Positions 1 to 11,405 of a stretch of DNA of 64,000 nucleotides are shown here, piece by piece; position 1 is the first letter of the stretch, and each line of letters starts with the position of its first letter. A model generated the notes under the pieces. It made no database searches, had not been told where the DNA came from, and saw only the letters and a program-made list of their open reading frames with translations. Source of the DNA: Gigaspora rosea (Eukaryota; Glomeromycota; Glomeromycetes; Diversisporales; Gigasporaceae); contig QKWP01000775.1 in assembly GCA_003550325.1 (NCBI GenBank), positions 8,191 to 72,190 on the forward strand, given 5' to 3'. A program made the translations under genes and the position numbers.

Positions 1-450
1 ATAAGATTTTATAGAATTTTATTAATAAATTTCTATAAAATCTGCATGAATCGCAAAATTTTATTACAATTCTAACTTTATGCATTAAGTAATCGTGTTC
101 AGCACCTAAAAATACATTAAATTGGTAGAGTTGTTTTTATGTTATTTAAAATTTGGCGAAAAGATGCTTAAATTTGACTTTTTGATCAAAAAATCTAAAA
201 TTATGCATCTTTCTTCCATATTTCAAGTAAAATAAAAACAAATTTACCGAATTAATGTATTTTTAGGTGCTTAACAAGTTTACTTAGTGAACTAATTTAG
301 AATGAATTAATAAAATTTTGTGAATCATAAGATTTTGTAAAATTTTATTAATAAAATTCTAAAAAATCCTATAATTCACAAATTTTTACTAATTAATTCT
401 TATTTTATGCACTAAGTAAACCTGTTCAGCATCAAAAAATACATATAAAA
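1..450. repeat. Palindromic dispersed repeat (inverted arms plus a third arm copy)
   Basis: Bases about 84-155 are closely repeated in inverse orientation at about 215-300 (both arms carry CACCTAAAAATACATTAA or its complement), and a further diverged arm lies at 395-445. The centre, about 140-215, recurs in inverse orientation near 24540-24595. This is a non-coding foldback-type repeat with no gene in it. Family unknown. Confidence 0.6.
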
Positions 451-508
451 AAATTTGACTCAGACTAGTCTGCAGACTTTGGACCAGACCGGACCGACTC
501 AGACTCGA

Positions 509-690
509 TTAACTATAGTGCATATAATATGCATGCATGCATGCATGCAGCATACCATGCGCATGCATAGTGTAGAAAGTGCCATTTTGCCCATTTCTAG
601 ATTGAACAATATCCTCAGAATATTTCAATTTTTTTTGTTCATTTTCATTTAAAGGTTTAAGTTTTTCAGGAGCAAAAACGGTATAATAAT
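509..690 (-). pseudogene. Short coding relic, product unknown
   Basis: The minus strand reads about 40 residues of gene-like protein rich in E, K and N (around YTVFAPEKLKPLNENEQKK) before running into a (GCAT)n tract at 525-555. It has no start and no recognisable domain. It abuts the GACCGGTC-rich repeat that begins near 694, which may have cut it off. It could be a host exon remnant or a chance frame. Confidence 0.3.
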
Positions 691-1367
691 TAGGGATGGG
701 TACGGTCCGGTCATGACCGGTCAATGACCGTGACCGATATTAGCCGGTCAGAGCGGTTTGACCGACCGGTCAAGATTATGACCGATGCCAAATTCTTAAT
801 ATTCTGGCTAATAAATGAATAATTATTGCTTAAAATTCATATGTCGGTGTATCTGTATCATCTGATAAATAGAAAAATCAACCCGCCTCTTAAAAGTTTT
901 TCAGATCATGTGACTTTGCGTTGATAGACGATATGTTTCATTTTTAAATAAAACTTTTTTATGATATAAGTGAACAATAATGAATACCGACCAGTGTTCG
1001 AAATTATTGTTCTCCGAGTTCTCATGAGAACACTATTTTAAATTTGTGCACAGTAAAAATTTTACTGTTCACTATTAAAATTTTTTTGAGAACAGCAAAA
1101 TAAAAATAATGTTCTCATAAGTAACTACATAATATTGTAAAATAAATAAATATATCGAACTAGTTGTAATAATTTATTATCAAAATTATTTAGTTGACAT
1201 GAAAAATATATTCATGTATAGATGTATTAATAGAATTTTTATATTAATCTGACATCATTTATGCTTTTATAGATAATACTAGAATATTAGATATTATAAT
1301 GTGGAGATAAAAAGGTACATATATTTTCAATATATGTACATTATATGATATAATATAAGTTATGTTT

Positions 1368-1438
<71 letters not shown>

Positions 1439-2117
1439 TGAGCATAAATGAGAACATAACCAATAGGTTGAGAACACTCATAGCTATTATGCTGTTCTCA
1501 TGAGAACAGTGTTTGAGTCTGAAATTTCGAACACTGATACCGACCGTATAACAATAATGAGTATATAAATTGATGTATATCACATGATCTGAAAATTTTT
1601 TAGGCAGTGAACCCGGTTGAGAAATACCTTGTTCATAATCCGGCCAAATTTGCAGATCATTTGGCCAGAATTATAACAAACCAATGTTAATTCCGGTCAA
1701 ATGATCTGCAATTTTGACAGAATTGTATGCGATGGGTTTCCCAACGTCTAAAGCGGCGGCTCAATTAACTTTAGGGTTAGGGTCGTCCTAAATTAGGGTT
1801 AGGTAGATATATATAAGCAAAATTGCCGGTTTAGACTGCCCGTTTTTTTCAAGTTTTTTGCATTTATTTCTTGGTTTGTCTTCTCCGGCAGATCATTTGG
1901 CCAGATCTAGAACAAAACAACTTTAAATGTGGTCAAATGATCTGCAAATTTGACCAGAAATACGAACGAACGGTTTTATTGATCATGTGATGCAAATCGC
2001 CGTGTTTTGTTTCTCTTTCGGCAGTCTGTGCAGTGTACCATTCCTACTTGTCACTTATTTAGATATTTCATTGGATAATTGGGTAAATAATTTATCGGCT
2101 ATGACCGGTCAGATAAA
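690..2117. mobile_element. Non-coding repetitive element with GACCGGTC-rich ends
   Basis: A block dense in GGTCATGACCGG-type palindromes lies at 694-785, and the same motif recurs at 2101-2112, directly beside the truncated end of the P450. No reading frame of substance lies between. The interior holds a separate MITE (992-1536), two copies of one hairpin (1642-1722, 1888-1960) and a TTAGGG-like stretch (1772-1803). Exact termini and target duplication were not resolved. Confidence 0.4.
992..1536. mobile_element. hAT-type MITE with long poly-T tract
   Basis: The ends are inverted repeats beginning CAGTGTTCGAAATT, and the element is flanked by perfect 8-base duplications ATACCGAC (984-991 and 1537-1544). 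An 8-base duplication and a CAGTG terminus fit hAT elements. Subterminal palindromes TTCTCATGAGAA occur near both ends. There is no coding capacity, and a run of about 66 T fills 1371-1436. It is nested in the GACCGGTC-rich element. Confidence 0.85.
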
Positions 2118-2124
2118 TCAGTTT

Positions 2125-2709
2125 CTAAAGTCCAAATCTTTTATTTTTATCATTATTATTTAAATTATTTTGTTTTCCAAGGAGTTGCCAATATCCACTC
2201 AATTCGTCATATAGTTTATTTGCAGAATTTATGGTCGTATCCATAAATCTAGAAGCCAATAATGCTTGATTAAAAAATTGCCTATGATAATTCCAACTTT
2301 TATAATCTTCATTAAAGGCGACTCCAAGTCCGTAAAAACCCAGTTCATCAAAACCTTGTGTATATGGAAACCTTTTGAAAAATGTTGTAGGATAGAAAAA
2401 TTTTTCCACATATTCAGATCGTGAGATAATGACACATCTACTTCCATTAAACATTATTTCGCAAATATCACCATATTTTTGTTGACATTGTTTATAAAAC
2501 CGTCTTATATCAAAAACATAATTATGAAGGTTTCCAATAAATGGTAAAGGTAAAGGACCAGGAAGAGGATTTGGACGAGTAAAATAATTGTGATAAAAGG
2601 TAAAAATATAAGTAACCAAGATTAGGACAAAAATGAGAAAATAGTCTGTAATTCCAAAGGATTCAACAATCTTTTGAATAATCATTTTATTTGAATTGCA
2701 AATATACAA
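2125..2709 (-). pseudogene. Cytochrome P450, N-terminal fragment
   Basis: The frame encodes 194 residues. A hydrophobic anchor occupies residues ~23-38, followed by the P450 proline-rich hinge (PNPLPGPLPLPFIGN, ~46-60) and a helix-C W-x3-R (W139, R143). P450s are haem mono-oxygenases anchored in the endoplasmic reticulum; a full enzyme has about 500 residues. Here everything downstream of the B'-C region is missing, including the I-helix threonine, the ExxR motif and the haem-binding cysteine. The frame stops within about 20 bases of the GACCGGTC element at 2101-2117, which suggests truncation by that insertion. ATG at 2709 is the first in frame; residue 9 is another possible start. The P450 call is firm, and the substrate is unknown. 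Confidence 0.8.
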
Positions 2710-2749
2710 TATCAGATATGTAGTTTTAGAGACAAAGAGACAATTCCAG

Positions 2750-3770
2750 CTACCTAAATACTGTATTGTCGTAGTTAATTCTTCTGGATTAAGGGATATT
2801 TTGGATGTATGTCGAAGAAATATAATCGACAGGTGTAGATTGTACTAGAGTTGCTGGAATGCTGGTGAAACTACTGATGAAACTTGTGAAACTAATTATA
2901 ATAACCAATGAGAAACTTGGGTTGAAACTATGGTAAAGCTTAAAATTAGTTTCACCTGCAACTATAGTTTGTACTAGTGCTTTAGTGCAATCTAACAAAG
3001 TGATTATCTCAATGCTGCCCATTCACTGACAGCTATTTCTTTTAGTCACATAAAGATATAGTTAGTATTTGATTAGTTACAGATGTATATGTTTTGGCGA
3101 GTTGTAACTTGCGTGATGTCGGCTAAACGAACTTTCATAGAAAAGATTGTCGATGAAAGTTTTCTATATTATTAAAATTTTGATTGTTGATCTATAGTAT
3201 TCTTTATGTAATCTTCAGAATTATTACGGAAGGATTAGTATTTAATTGGTAAAAAAAAAATTGAAAATGATTGAAAAATTAAAAGTTGATTGTTTGCCGG
3301 GTTATCTTTTTTTGTCCTTTAAATTTTGTGTTATCATAGTGTAACGAGAGCTTGATAATTTGATTAAAAGAATTTTAAATTCACTCCTTTTTAATAAAGA
3401 TAAAGAACTTAGCTCTCAGCATAAAATATTAAAACTAGCTTTAAATATAAATATGAAAGTAAAGTACATAAACAAAAATTTATTATTTTAAATTTTTAAT
3501 ATAGATTACGACCTTGCTTTGCTCGGTTTTTGCAAATCTAGTCCTATATTCTTTTTTTTATTAATTAAAACGTAGTTGACAAATTTTTTTAAAATGACTT
3601 TTTTATATTGTAAATCAATATTTTATAACTTTCAGTCTCGTGTAAAAAGCTTTATTTTTTATTACTAACATGGTGCTGATTTGTCAGTACAGAACAAACC
3701 AAATGGTTTACTATATTCGGATATGCAGTATACTCATAATAAATAATAATACGAGAAATAAAAACTCCTG
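2750..3770. other. AT-rich intergenic sequence
   Basis: This is about 1 kb of AT-rich DNA upstream of the P450 fragment. It contains homopolymer runs and no supportable gene; short frames here lack codon structure. Confidence 0.5.
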
Positions 3771-3772
3771 AA

Positions 3773-4216
3773 GGGGAAGTGCAATTTTTGACTATTCCGG
3801 AGAATTCGAACACATGTAAAAGAAGAAAAAAACGAAAATAAGAAAAAACTAATGTTTAAATCGATTTTGGTGGACTAATCAAAAATGATGAGAATGAAAT
3901 TTTACATACAGTAAGCATTAATCTAACCATATAGCCTCTAACATTAAGGCTCTAACCCGAAATTTTTTCCAACGCACTTAACAAAATCGTATTTCCTTTT
4001 TGCGTCAATTATTAATCAACTAATGTCATTGGTAAATTTGAAATAATGTACATCATTGGTAAGTGCGTGAAAAAAAATTTAGAGTTAGGGCCTTAGCGTT
4101 AGAGCTATGGGGCTAGAATGATGTTTATTATATGTAAAATTTCATTTCCGCGATTTTTAATTAGTGCACCAAGATCGTCGGGGCTGATCCGGAATAGTCA
4201 AAATTTGCACTCTCCG
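3773..4216. mobile_element. Foldback (long terminal inverted repeat) element
   Basis: The left arm (about 3775-3990) and right arm (about 4035-4213) are inverted copies. Both contain TGACTATTCCGG-type ends, the tract 'GTTAGAGGC(T)' and a GCGTGAGAAAAAA-like inner edge. A single-arm relative in the same orientation as the left arm lies at 7378-7625. No protein is encoded, and a target duplication was not resolved. Confidence 0.65.
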
Positions 4217-4484
4217 ATCAGTTAATTACCAATGAAAATTGAGGTTTGCATTCAGCATTATGGTAACTTGGAGAAATTAGTAAGTCCCTTATGTACCTGA
4301 CCATTTTAAAAAATAGATTTACATTGTTTAACACACTGACCATGCGATCATATTAAATTAGTTTCGATGCATTATTTATTAATTACTGTCGCAGATCATA
4401 ATTTAAAATGAAATCTACATTTTTTACTTAACCTGCTAACCTTCTAAAACCCATTAATACTTGTTTATTATAATTTTTTTTAAA

Positions 4485-4515
4485 ACTAACCCCTAACCCT
4501 AACCCCTAACTCTAA
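4485..4515. repeat. Interstitial telomere-like CCCTAA repeats
   Basis: Several near-perfect CCCTAA units occur in a row. Similar short stretches appear at 1772-1803 (TTAGGG strand), 24945-24980, 25375-25412 and 51855-51890. They are too short and dispersed to be a chromosome end. Confidence 0.6.
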
Positions 4516-4903
4516 AAAATGCACCCCAAAAAAATTTAGTTTTTGAGATTTTATCATTTTAATCTGGATTTCATTATAATCAGTCACAATTACTAATACA
4601 CTTGCATCATACTATACTCATCGCTCATGTAATCATTAAGGGGTTTCATAATTAAAATCTGAGAATCTTATTTCATTTTTCCGATTCATAATTCAAAACA
4701 TCCTACTTATTTTCAAAATATGTCACTTTATTTGTTAATTATGAAACCCCCTTATTATAATAATTTCTAATGAATCATGATCCCTCTAACATTCGATCAC
4801 CATGTGCGTACCCGATCACTAGTCACATGGGTATCGCGCTGCACCGTGACAACATGTAAGCATTCAAATTATGTAGATTACATTATTTATACAGTTTATT
4901 TAA

Positions 4904-5435
4904 AGATGTCTGACGAATGACACTTTAGTCATTTCTGAATGACGATTTGACGAATGACGAAACCTATGAAGAATAACGAAACTAATGACGAAACCCGTAA
5001 TGATTAATAAGAAATTATTCTTTTTTTTTTTTATAATGGAAACAAATTGATCTCTGCGAGGTTGATATTTTTGTTTGCATTATCATATCCACCCATTTCT
5101 ACTTTTATCGGTTATTTTTTCTTTTTTATGAAACACGTCCGATATTACCCATGAAGGTGTCGATCACCTGAAGATATCCGATGTGTCTTACGAAAAATCT
5201 ACCGATACAAAAATTTCATTTAGCACTTAAGAAATATGTCACAAAAATTTAAAAAGATAATAAATAAAGCTATATATTATTTTTTATAGAGCAGTTTTTT
5301 TATTTTGTATAACAAAATAGCAGTTTCGTCAATGGTATCGTCAATCGTCAGCAGTTTCGTCTATCATCAACAGTTCCGTCAATCGTCATTTGACGAAACC
5401 TTTCGTCAATTCAAAAATAGTTTCGTCAAACATCT
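4904..5435. mobile_element. hAT-type MITE with TGACGAAACC subterminal repeats
   Basis: The termini are inverted (AGATGTCTGACGAA and AGATGTTTGACGAA) and are flanked by the 8-base duplication TTATTTAA (4896-4903, 5436-5443). Several copies of a TGACGAA / TTCGTCA motif sit within ~100 bases of each end, as transposase-binding repeats do in many hAT elements. There is no coding sequence. Confidence 0.8.
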
Positions 5436-5732
5436 TTATTTAAAGTACATGTCCAAAAAAAAATAACAATTCTGTGTACAAAAAAATAAAATTATATTCT
5501 AATAATATATAATCAGTTCGCAATACGAGTAAAATCACAACGAAGTCTACCAGCGACTTATAAACCAGAAATCACAAAGTTTACTATGAAGAGAATCACG
5601 AAGAAGTCAATCATGAATTGTGTTAAATTAAATAAATTATGTTAAAATAAGTTGTGCTAATAATGTGTTAAAAAGAAATTTACAATGCTATTGCATTTCA
5701 CAATTTCACCCTATACTAACTATAGTCAAACC

Positions 5733-6957
5733 TTAATTTTTAATTCCTATAGCTTGCATACTGTAATATAAGAATAACGTACAATAAATTGGAATATACC
5801 ATTTTTGGTAGGTAATATTATCTTGCTTCGGTTGCCTGTATATCAATAATCTAATACAGGAAGAAGCATTAAAAGCTATAAGAATGAACTCAATAACATC
5901 AAATTCACGCGGCACAAAACCATTATTAATATTGGCTTCAAATTTTTTTTCAACTAAAACCCGTAAGAAATTATTTGAAATATAACGTATAACTAGTAAT
6001 GATATAATTAACATTAAAATTGTAAACCATCTGCAAATATTATCACCTAAAAGAAGGGGGAGTGTTTTACAACCAACAAACTTATCTCCCTTCTGATCTC
6101 TAAGATCTTGAACTTGAGCTGTAGTCATTACGAAAAAGAAGATACCAATTTTTAAACATGCCTAGTTCACTATTTAATAATTCAAATATGTTAAGTTTGT
6201 TATCTATGATGATATAATGGCAACTGGCAATTTGGATCAATGTGCCAAAAGCTGAAAAAAAGTTTTTAAAAAATGCATTTTTACCAAGCTTAAACACCTC
6301 ATTAAAGATAACCCAAGCCTGCCACATAAAACATAAAAAAAGCAATGATAAGCCACCAATTAGGTATGCTATAGTTGGAAAGATAATGCTGATGGCAACT
6401 AGACGATGTTTGGCTCCTTTGACAGTTATAAGGCCAGAAGGAATTGGGCGATATGGTTTATTTATTCGATCTTCTTCCACTGAGGTTATTTGACTAAACC
6501 TATTATAATGATAATAGAATAACTATTATTAATTTTATATATGTAAACAAAGATTCTTATCATTCAAAGTAAAAGTACATACCAATTAAAAAACATGACA
6601 AAATGTGTAAAGTATATAATGATACGCAATAAACACGGAAATATAATATGTAATGGGTTTCGAGAAATTCGCCATTATAGGTAGCAATAGAACTAAAGAT
6701 ACGCATGTAAAATGCACCTGAATATATCGTAAAAAATTGATCGTTAATGTTTGTAAAGATTATTAAATACTGAAATAGTATCATCACTCTACATACCAAT
6801 AGTCATAAATATAGGAGAAATTATAGCCGTCATCCAGTCAGAAATAGATAAATTGTACAAGAATTTCATGACGAATATCGTGTAAAAGAGATAAAAATTT
6901 TGTCATAATTTTATTAACAGGCTTAAATTTATGTGTATTACGTTTAAGAACTCTCAT
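5733..6957 (-). pseudogene. UbiA-type membrane prenyltransferase gene with frame breaks
   Basis: UbiA enzymes transfer prenyl chains inside membranes using two Asp-rich motifs. Here SQITSVEEDRINKPYRPIP matches the first (usual NQ replaced by SQ), and QDLRDQKGDK with CKTLPLLLGD matches the second. Hydrophobic helices surround both. Likely exons are 6957-6797, 6717-6583 and 6499-5733, with introns 6718-6796 and 6500-6582 bounded by GTATGT...AG. The frame is lost four times, each at a homopolymer one base too long: AAA 6842-6844, AAAA 6709-6712, AAAAAA 6588-6593 and TTTTT 6149-6153 (plus strand). Counting each run one base shorter makes all exons and intron phases agree over about 350 codons. 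This is either a young pseudogene or a set of base-calling errors. The substrate is unknown; family confidence is high. Confidence 0.75.
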
Positions 6958-7377
6958 GATTAATGACCTTACTACGAAAGATAAATTTGATGTAGTTGTC
7001 AAAAATTAATAATGCTACTATATGTTGAATAAATGAGCGTAATAATTGACGTTAATGTTATTAAATGAATAATTTTCGTCATTATATATAGTTTCCGATT
7101 ATAATGAGACCGTTTTCATGAAATTGCAAACGCAGGCGATTTGATTTTACCAATAGGGGGTTCAAAGTTAAATCAGCGAATCATATTTTATTTTTCCGAT
7201 TTATAATATAATATAGTAAAAATGCTATTGAAAAAAATCCTATTTATTTTCGAAATGCGTCACTTATATGTTAACTTTGAAACCCTTGTTTCGAAAAATT
7301 ATTTCTCAATTGGTTAAAAATTTTATAAATTATGCATCCATTTATTTGCGTGAGTAATACAAATTCCTAAAGACAAT

Positions 7378-7640
7378 CGGAGAGTGCAAATTTTGACTAT
7401 TCCGGATCGGTCCGGCCAAGAATCCGAACAGGCGTAAAAGAAGAAAAAAGCGAAAATATGCAAACACTAATGTTTAAACCGATCTTGGTGTATTAATTAA
7501 AATTGGTGGGAATAAAATTTTACATATAGTAAGAATTAATCTAACCATATGCCTCTAACGTTAAGGCTCTAACTCTACCTAAATTTTTGTCTCACGCACT
7601 TAGTTTATCTACAAAATCGGATTCCTTTTTTTGATTCGTA
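7378..7640 (+). repeat. Single-arm copy of the 3.8-kb foldback repeat
   Basis: This is closely similar to the left arm at 3775-3990: GAGTGCAAATTTTGACTATT, then AAGAAGAAAAAA, then CTCTAACGTTAAGGCTC. The second arm is absent, so this is a truncated or solo arm. Confidence 0.6.
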
Positions 7641-8049
7641 TTATCCGCGCAAATAAGTAAAACAAGAAACGCGCCGAGCAAATGTATAAAATATCAGGAT
7701 AGAATTTAGTGTAGGTAGTTCTATAGCAAATTAGTGTAAGTTTTTTTTTATATAATACTAAATACGGTAGATTTATTCTTGTAAATTAAAAATTTTCTCA
7801 CGTTTGTTGAAGAATTATTTTACTCAAGCTTATTCATCAAAAAGTAACAAAGTTCGGACATTCTTAGATGAATTTTAAAACCCTTTATGTATTATTTTTT
7901 TTTAATTCTTATAATTTCACCATATCACCAGCAATAACTTAATTGTTTTATAAATTTTCATATAAAGAAATTAAAATAAAATTACAGTTACATTAAAAAT
8001 AAAAAAAATCGCATGATCAATTAAAAAAAGCACAACAGTAAAAATTCTT

Positions 8050-8275
8050 ACATGATTAAAAAATTTGAACATTACCACGTAGAATGACTCACATCGTCTT
8101 GTGCATAATACTTCTTTTAGCCTGCCACTCCTCTTTTTCTTGCAAAACGCAATGCCAGTTTTCACTTGAATTAACATCTGAATTGAAGATTTCAATAATT
8201 TTCAGGGCTAATGAGCTTGTAAAACACTCTATTCATGAATGGCGTCATCAGCTACTGTTTGCAAGATAAAACAAT
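8050..8275 (-). pseudogene. Short coding relic, faintly like a dynein light chain
   Basis: The minus strand reads VADDAIHE, then one base out of frame ECFTSSLALKIIEIFNSD and SSENWHCVLQ. The order of a D-x-A helix, an I-rich helix and W-H-C-V recalls LC8-type dynein light chains. The acceptor-like AG at ~8270 and the later donor GTAAGA suggest an exon. The resemblance is weak and the frame is broken, so it could be an unrelated relic. Confidence 0.2.
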
Positions 8276-8939
8276 ACCATATACAAATCTTTTTATTTTG
8301 CACGTTAAAAATATATTACCATTAAAAAAAAAAGTATAAGCATAGTAAAAAATAACTTTAACCATGTTTTTGTCTTGCCATTTTGTCTTGGCTAGCATGC
8401 TTCGTTACTTGTTGCACAAAACAAATTATCTTATAAAAATACGTCCCTAGGTTATTTTCAATTGGCTTAATTGTTGAAGTTTTTTAATTATACCAACATA
8501 AATAATTTTAAAATTATGAGGTATCCAATATTTAAAATTTGGTTATGTGATTCGCTTGGATTTTTAAGTGCAGTTAAACATTAATTATACTGTATTTATT
8601 TCGATCCATTAAAGAACTCATGAATTAATATAATTAATGTGACATGTGTAATACGCAATATATTTGTAGTATAATAAAATTTAATAATTCTGAGTTCTAA
8701 TTTTTTTATTAAATTTCATAGTATAATAGAGTTAAATTAAATAATTTAATTGAATTAAGAATTAACCAAAGTTATTCCTAAACCGTGAAAGTTTAAGAAT
8801 GACGTAATAAATTCAAAATCAACCTAAATCGCGAAATAACGCAGAACATCTAAACTAATATTTCGCTCTTACAAACATTGCCCTCCTCCTTATTTGTGTC
8901 ACAACTTTCTCTGCCACGTTTGCACGAGTCAAAAGTATG

Positions 8940-9324
8940 TGCCACATCAGCAAGTACATTTTTTATAAAATCTACATAGATCTACAACTTTACATAAATA
9001 TTATATAGAATACTATATAAAAATTATATATGTTAATTTTTATGTTATTTAATATAGAATTTATATAAAATTTATTTGAATATATATAAAAATAAATTTA
9101 TAAAAAAGGCTTATGTAAATGTTATATATTTATAAATTTTATGTATAATAATTTAGCAACTTTTATATGCTATAAATATCTAAATAAATTTTTTACATAA
9201 ATTTTATATATTAATAAATTTTATATATTATAACTATATAACTTTTATATATTGTAAAATTTAAATAAAAATTTTATATAAATCTTATATATCATAAAAT
9301 TTAGATAAAAATTTTATATAAATA
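8940..9324. repeat. AT satellite of TTTTATATAAATT type (left part)
   Basis: Degenerate reiteration of motifs such as AAATTTTATATA and TTATATAAATTTTA runs here and resumes at about 10428-10520. The Helitron lies between the two parts, so it inserted into a pre-existing AT satellite. Confidence 0.6.
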
Positions 9325-10427
9325 CTAGCATCAGGGCACGTCCTTATGTCCGTGCTATAGTTAATTATAAGAGAAAGTTGCACACAGGTATTAGAACATG
9401 ACTTTATGTTAATAGATATATAATAATATAAACACTTTAGTATAATCATTAGTATTTAGTAGTAAAGTAGGCAGCTAATTCAATCAAAATTGCTAAAATA
9501 AATCATATTAAATTAACTTTAAAAAAAATTACAGGTTCTGTTGTTTGTAATTTATAGTTCCCTTTTGATTAGCTGTGCTTACTAATATTTTTAATAGTAT
9601 ATAGAACTGTCTTAAAAGTACTGTTCAATTTTACTTGAATTATACTATAATGACTAAAAGTTTAGACTTTTATTATGTTGAAATGCCAATGTAAATGCTT
9701 TAAATAGTAACTTATAAAATTATGAATTATGTGGAAAATTTTGTAATTTTATCGGCTTCATTGTGCTCAAGTCCAAATATGAAAATATTAGCTAACGCAA
9801 TAACTATCTATACTATTAAAGTTTTAATATCTGTCTGTTACGTTTAAACAATCTAATTAGTGACGCACTTTACCATTTTTGTTTGCTCTACTTCTAGGTT
9901 TTTGCGCAGCATTAATTTCTCTTTGTTCTTGCATTGAAAGGTTATTTTTTCTATGGCATGACAGATACATGACAGATAAATAAGTAAGTGACTTTTTTTT
10001 TGGAAACATGCAAAAATGAGAAATAAGAAATCAAGCACTTAATTAGTTAGCAAGAATATTATGTGCACTGCTTGTTGGAATAAAAACAAACGGCAGAGTT
10101 CGAAACATTCTTTTTTTATATATTTTATTATATACACGTAGTGAAGACAGTGCTGGACATATATTCTAGTCACGTGTACACTTGTTAGTCTGCTATAGAG
10201 ATTGGCACAGATCAACCTGATGTTTAGTCTTTGCATTGTTACGATCATTCCGTTTTAAAATGCTTCTAACTTACAGTTTTTTTTTGAACTCAGGTAATAA
10301 GAATGGACAGCATATGTAGATCACATGATGTAAATCACCTGATGATGATCCAGATCACGGTACCCAAATTCGACCAATCAGATTGTTTAAATATAACAGA
10401 CAGACATTAAAACTTTAGTAATATAGA
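9325..10427 (-). mobile_element. Non-autonomous Helitron
   Basis: On the minus strand the element starts TCTATATTACTAAAG just after a host A and ends CTAG just before a host T. A hairpin (GCACGGACATAAGGACGTGC) lies about 8 bases before the CTAG end. These are the hallmarks of Helitron insertion between A and T. No Rep/helicase is encoded. A second, inverted copy of the 5' terminal ~55 bases begins at 9807 on the plus strand, so a pair of 5' ends faces inward at 9807 and 10427. Confidence 0.75.
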
Positions 10428-10859
10428 TTATATATTAATAAATTTTACATATATAATTATGTAACCTTTAAGTTTATAAAATATAAATAAATTTTTATAT
10501 AAATTTTAAGAAAAAGAAATAGTCAATATCTCAAAATTTTACTAAGGTAACACTTTTGTATTTTTAATTAAAAATGCTCCTCTCGCAATTTTACACCTAA
10601 TGCCAACTCTAATTCTAACTCTAACCTTAATTATAACTTTTATTTCACTCTACATTCTACTTATTTGGCTACTTAACACATTTTTATATTTTAAATTTTC
10701 GTTACATAACTGTTAAATAAATATTATTTAAAAATTATATTTATGTATAAATTATGCTATATAAGTCTACATTGGGTTTGTAGACTTAATATAAATTTTA
10801 AATACATAAGTCTACATAAAAATAACTTCATGATACAAGCCTTTTAATGTTACCTGAGT

Positions 10860-11240
10860 TCATATTTAAATATGAATAGCTAATATCTCAAATATATCTA
10901 ACATGTAAGTATTATATCTCAAATCAAATGTATTTAACATGATTATTTTTTTTTAAATGTTAAGGTGAGACCTTGCTTTTATCTTTATTAAATTTAATAG
11001 AAACTTTTTACAATACTGAAAGAAATTTTATTTTTTTAAATCTATGCTAAGAATAAAAACTCAGACATATATCTAAGTAAACCTAAATACTTATCTGTGG
11101 CCTAAACCTATTTAACATGATTATTATAACTCAAGTTGAATATATTTAACATGTAAATATTATATCTCAAGTCGGATGTACCTAACATGTGGGTTACCAT
11201 ATTCAATGTATTTATACATGAGTAACTAAAAGCTTTCACA
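10860..11240. repeat. Minisatellite of ~34-base units
   Basis: Degenerate units built on 'TATCTCAA...ATTTAACATG' are repeated on both sides of a retroposon that interrupts the array at 10948-11108. Confidence 0.55.
10948..11108 (-). mobile_element. Short retroposon (161 bases, 5'-truncated copy)
   Basis: It is flanked by the 17-base duplication TATTTAACATGATTATT (10931-10947, 11109-11125). Read on the minus strand it ends AATAAAGATAAAAGCAAGG, then TCTCACCTTAA and an A tail. It matches the 3' part of the element at 15303-15572, which is longer, so this copy is 5'-truncated as expected for LINE-mobilised elements. Confidence 0.75.
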
Positions 11241-11405
11241 CTTAACAAATATGAGGCAATCAAAGTCTACCAATCCACAATTTATAAATGAAATTCGATC
11301 TTAGTCTATTTATATTAAGATTAGGAATTATTCTACAAGTTTATATCCAATTTGGCCACAAAAATTTGGTCAATCTGTGTCCCCCCTTCTACATAATCCA
11401 TTTTT

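Noticed and set aside
1259-1583. Two minus-strand frames rich in lysine (72 and 80 residues)
   Set aside because: They are translations of the 66-base T tract inside a MITE and cannot be genes.
9853-10248. Two adjacent minus-strand frames (61 and 69 residues)
   Set aside because: They are inside the non-autonomous Helitron, with no Rep, helicase or other motif.
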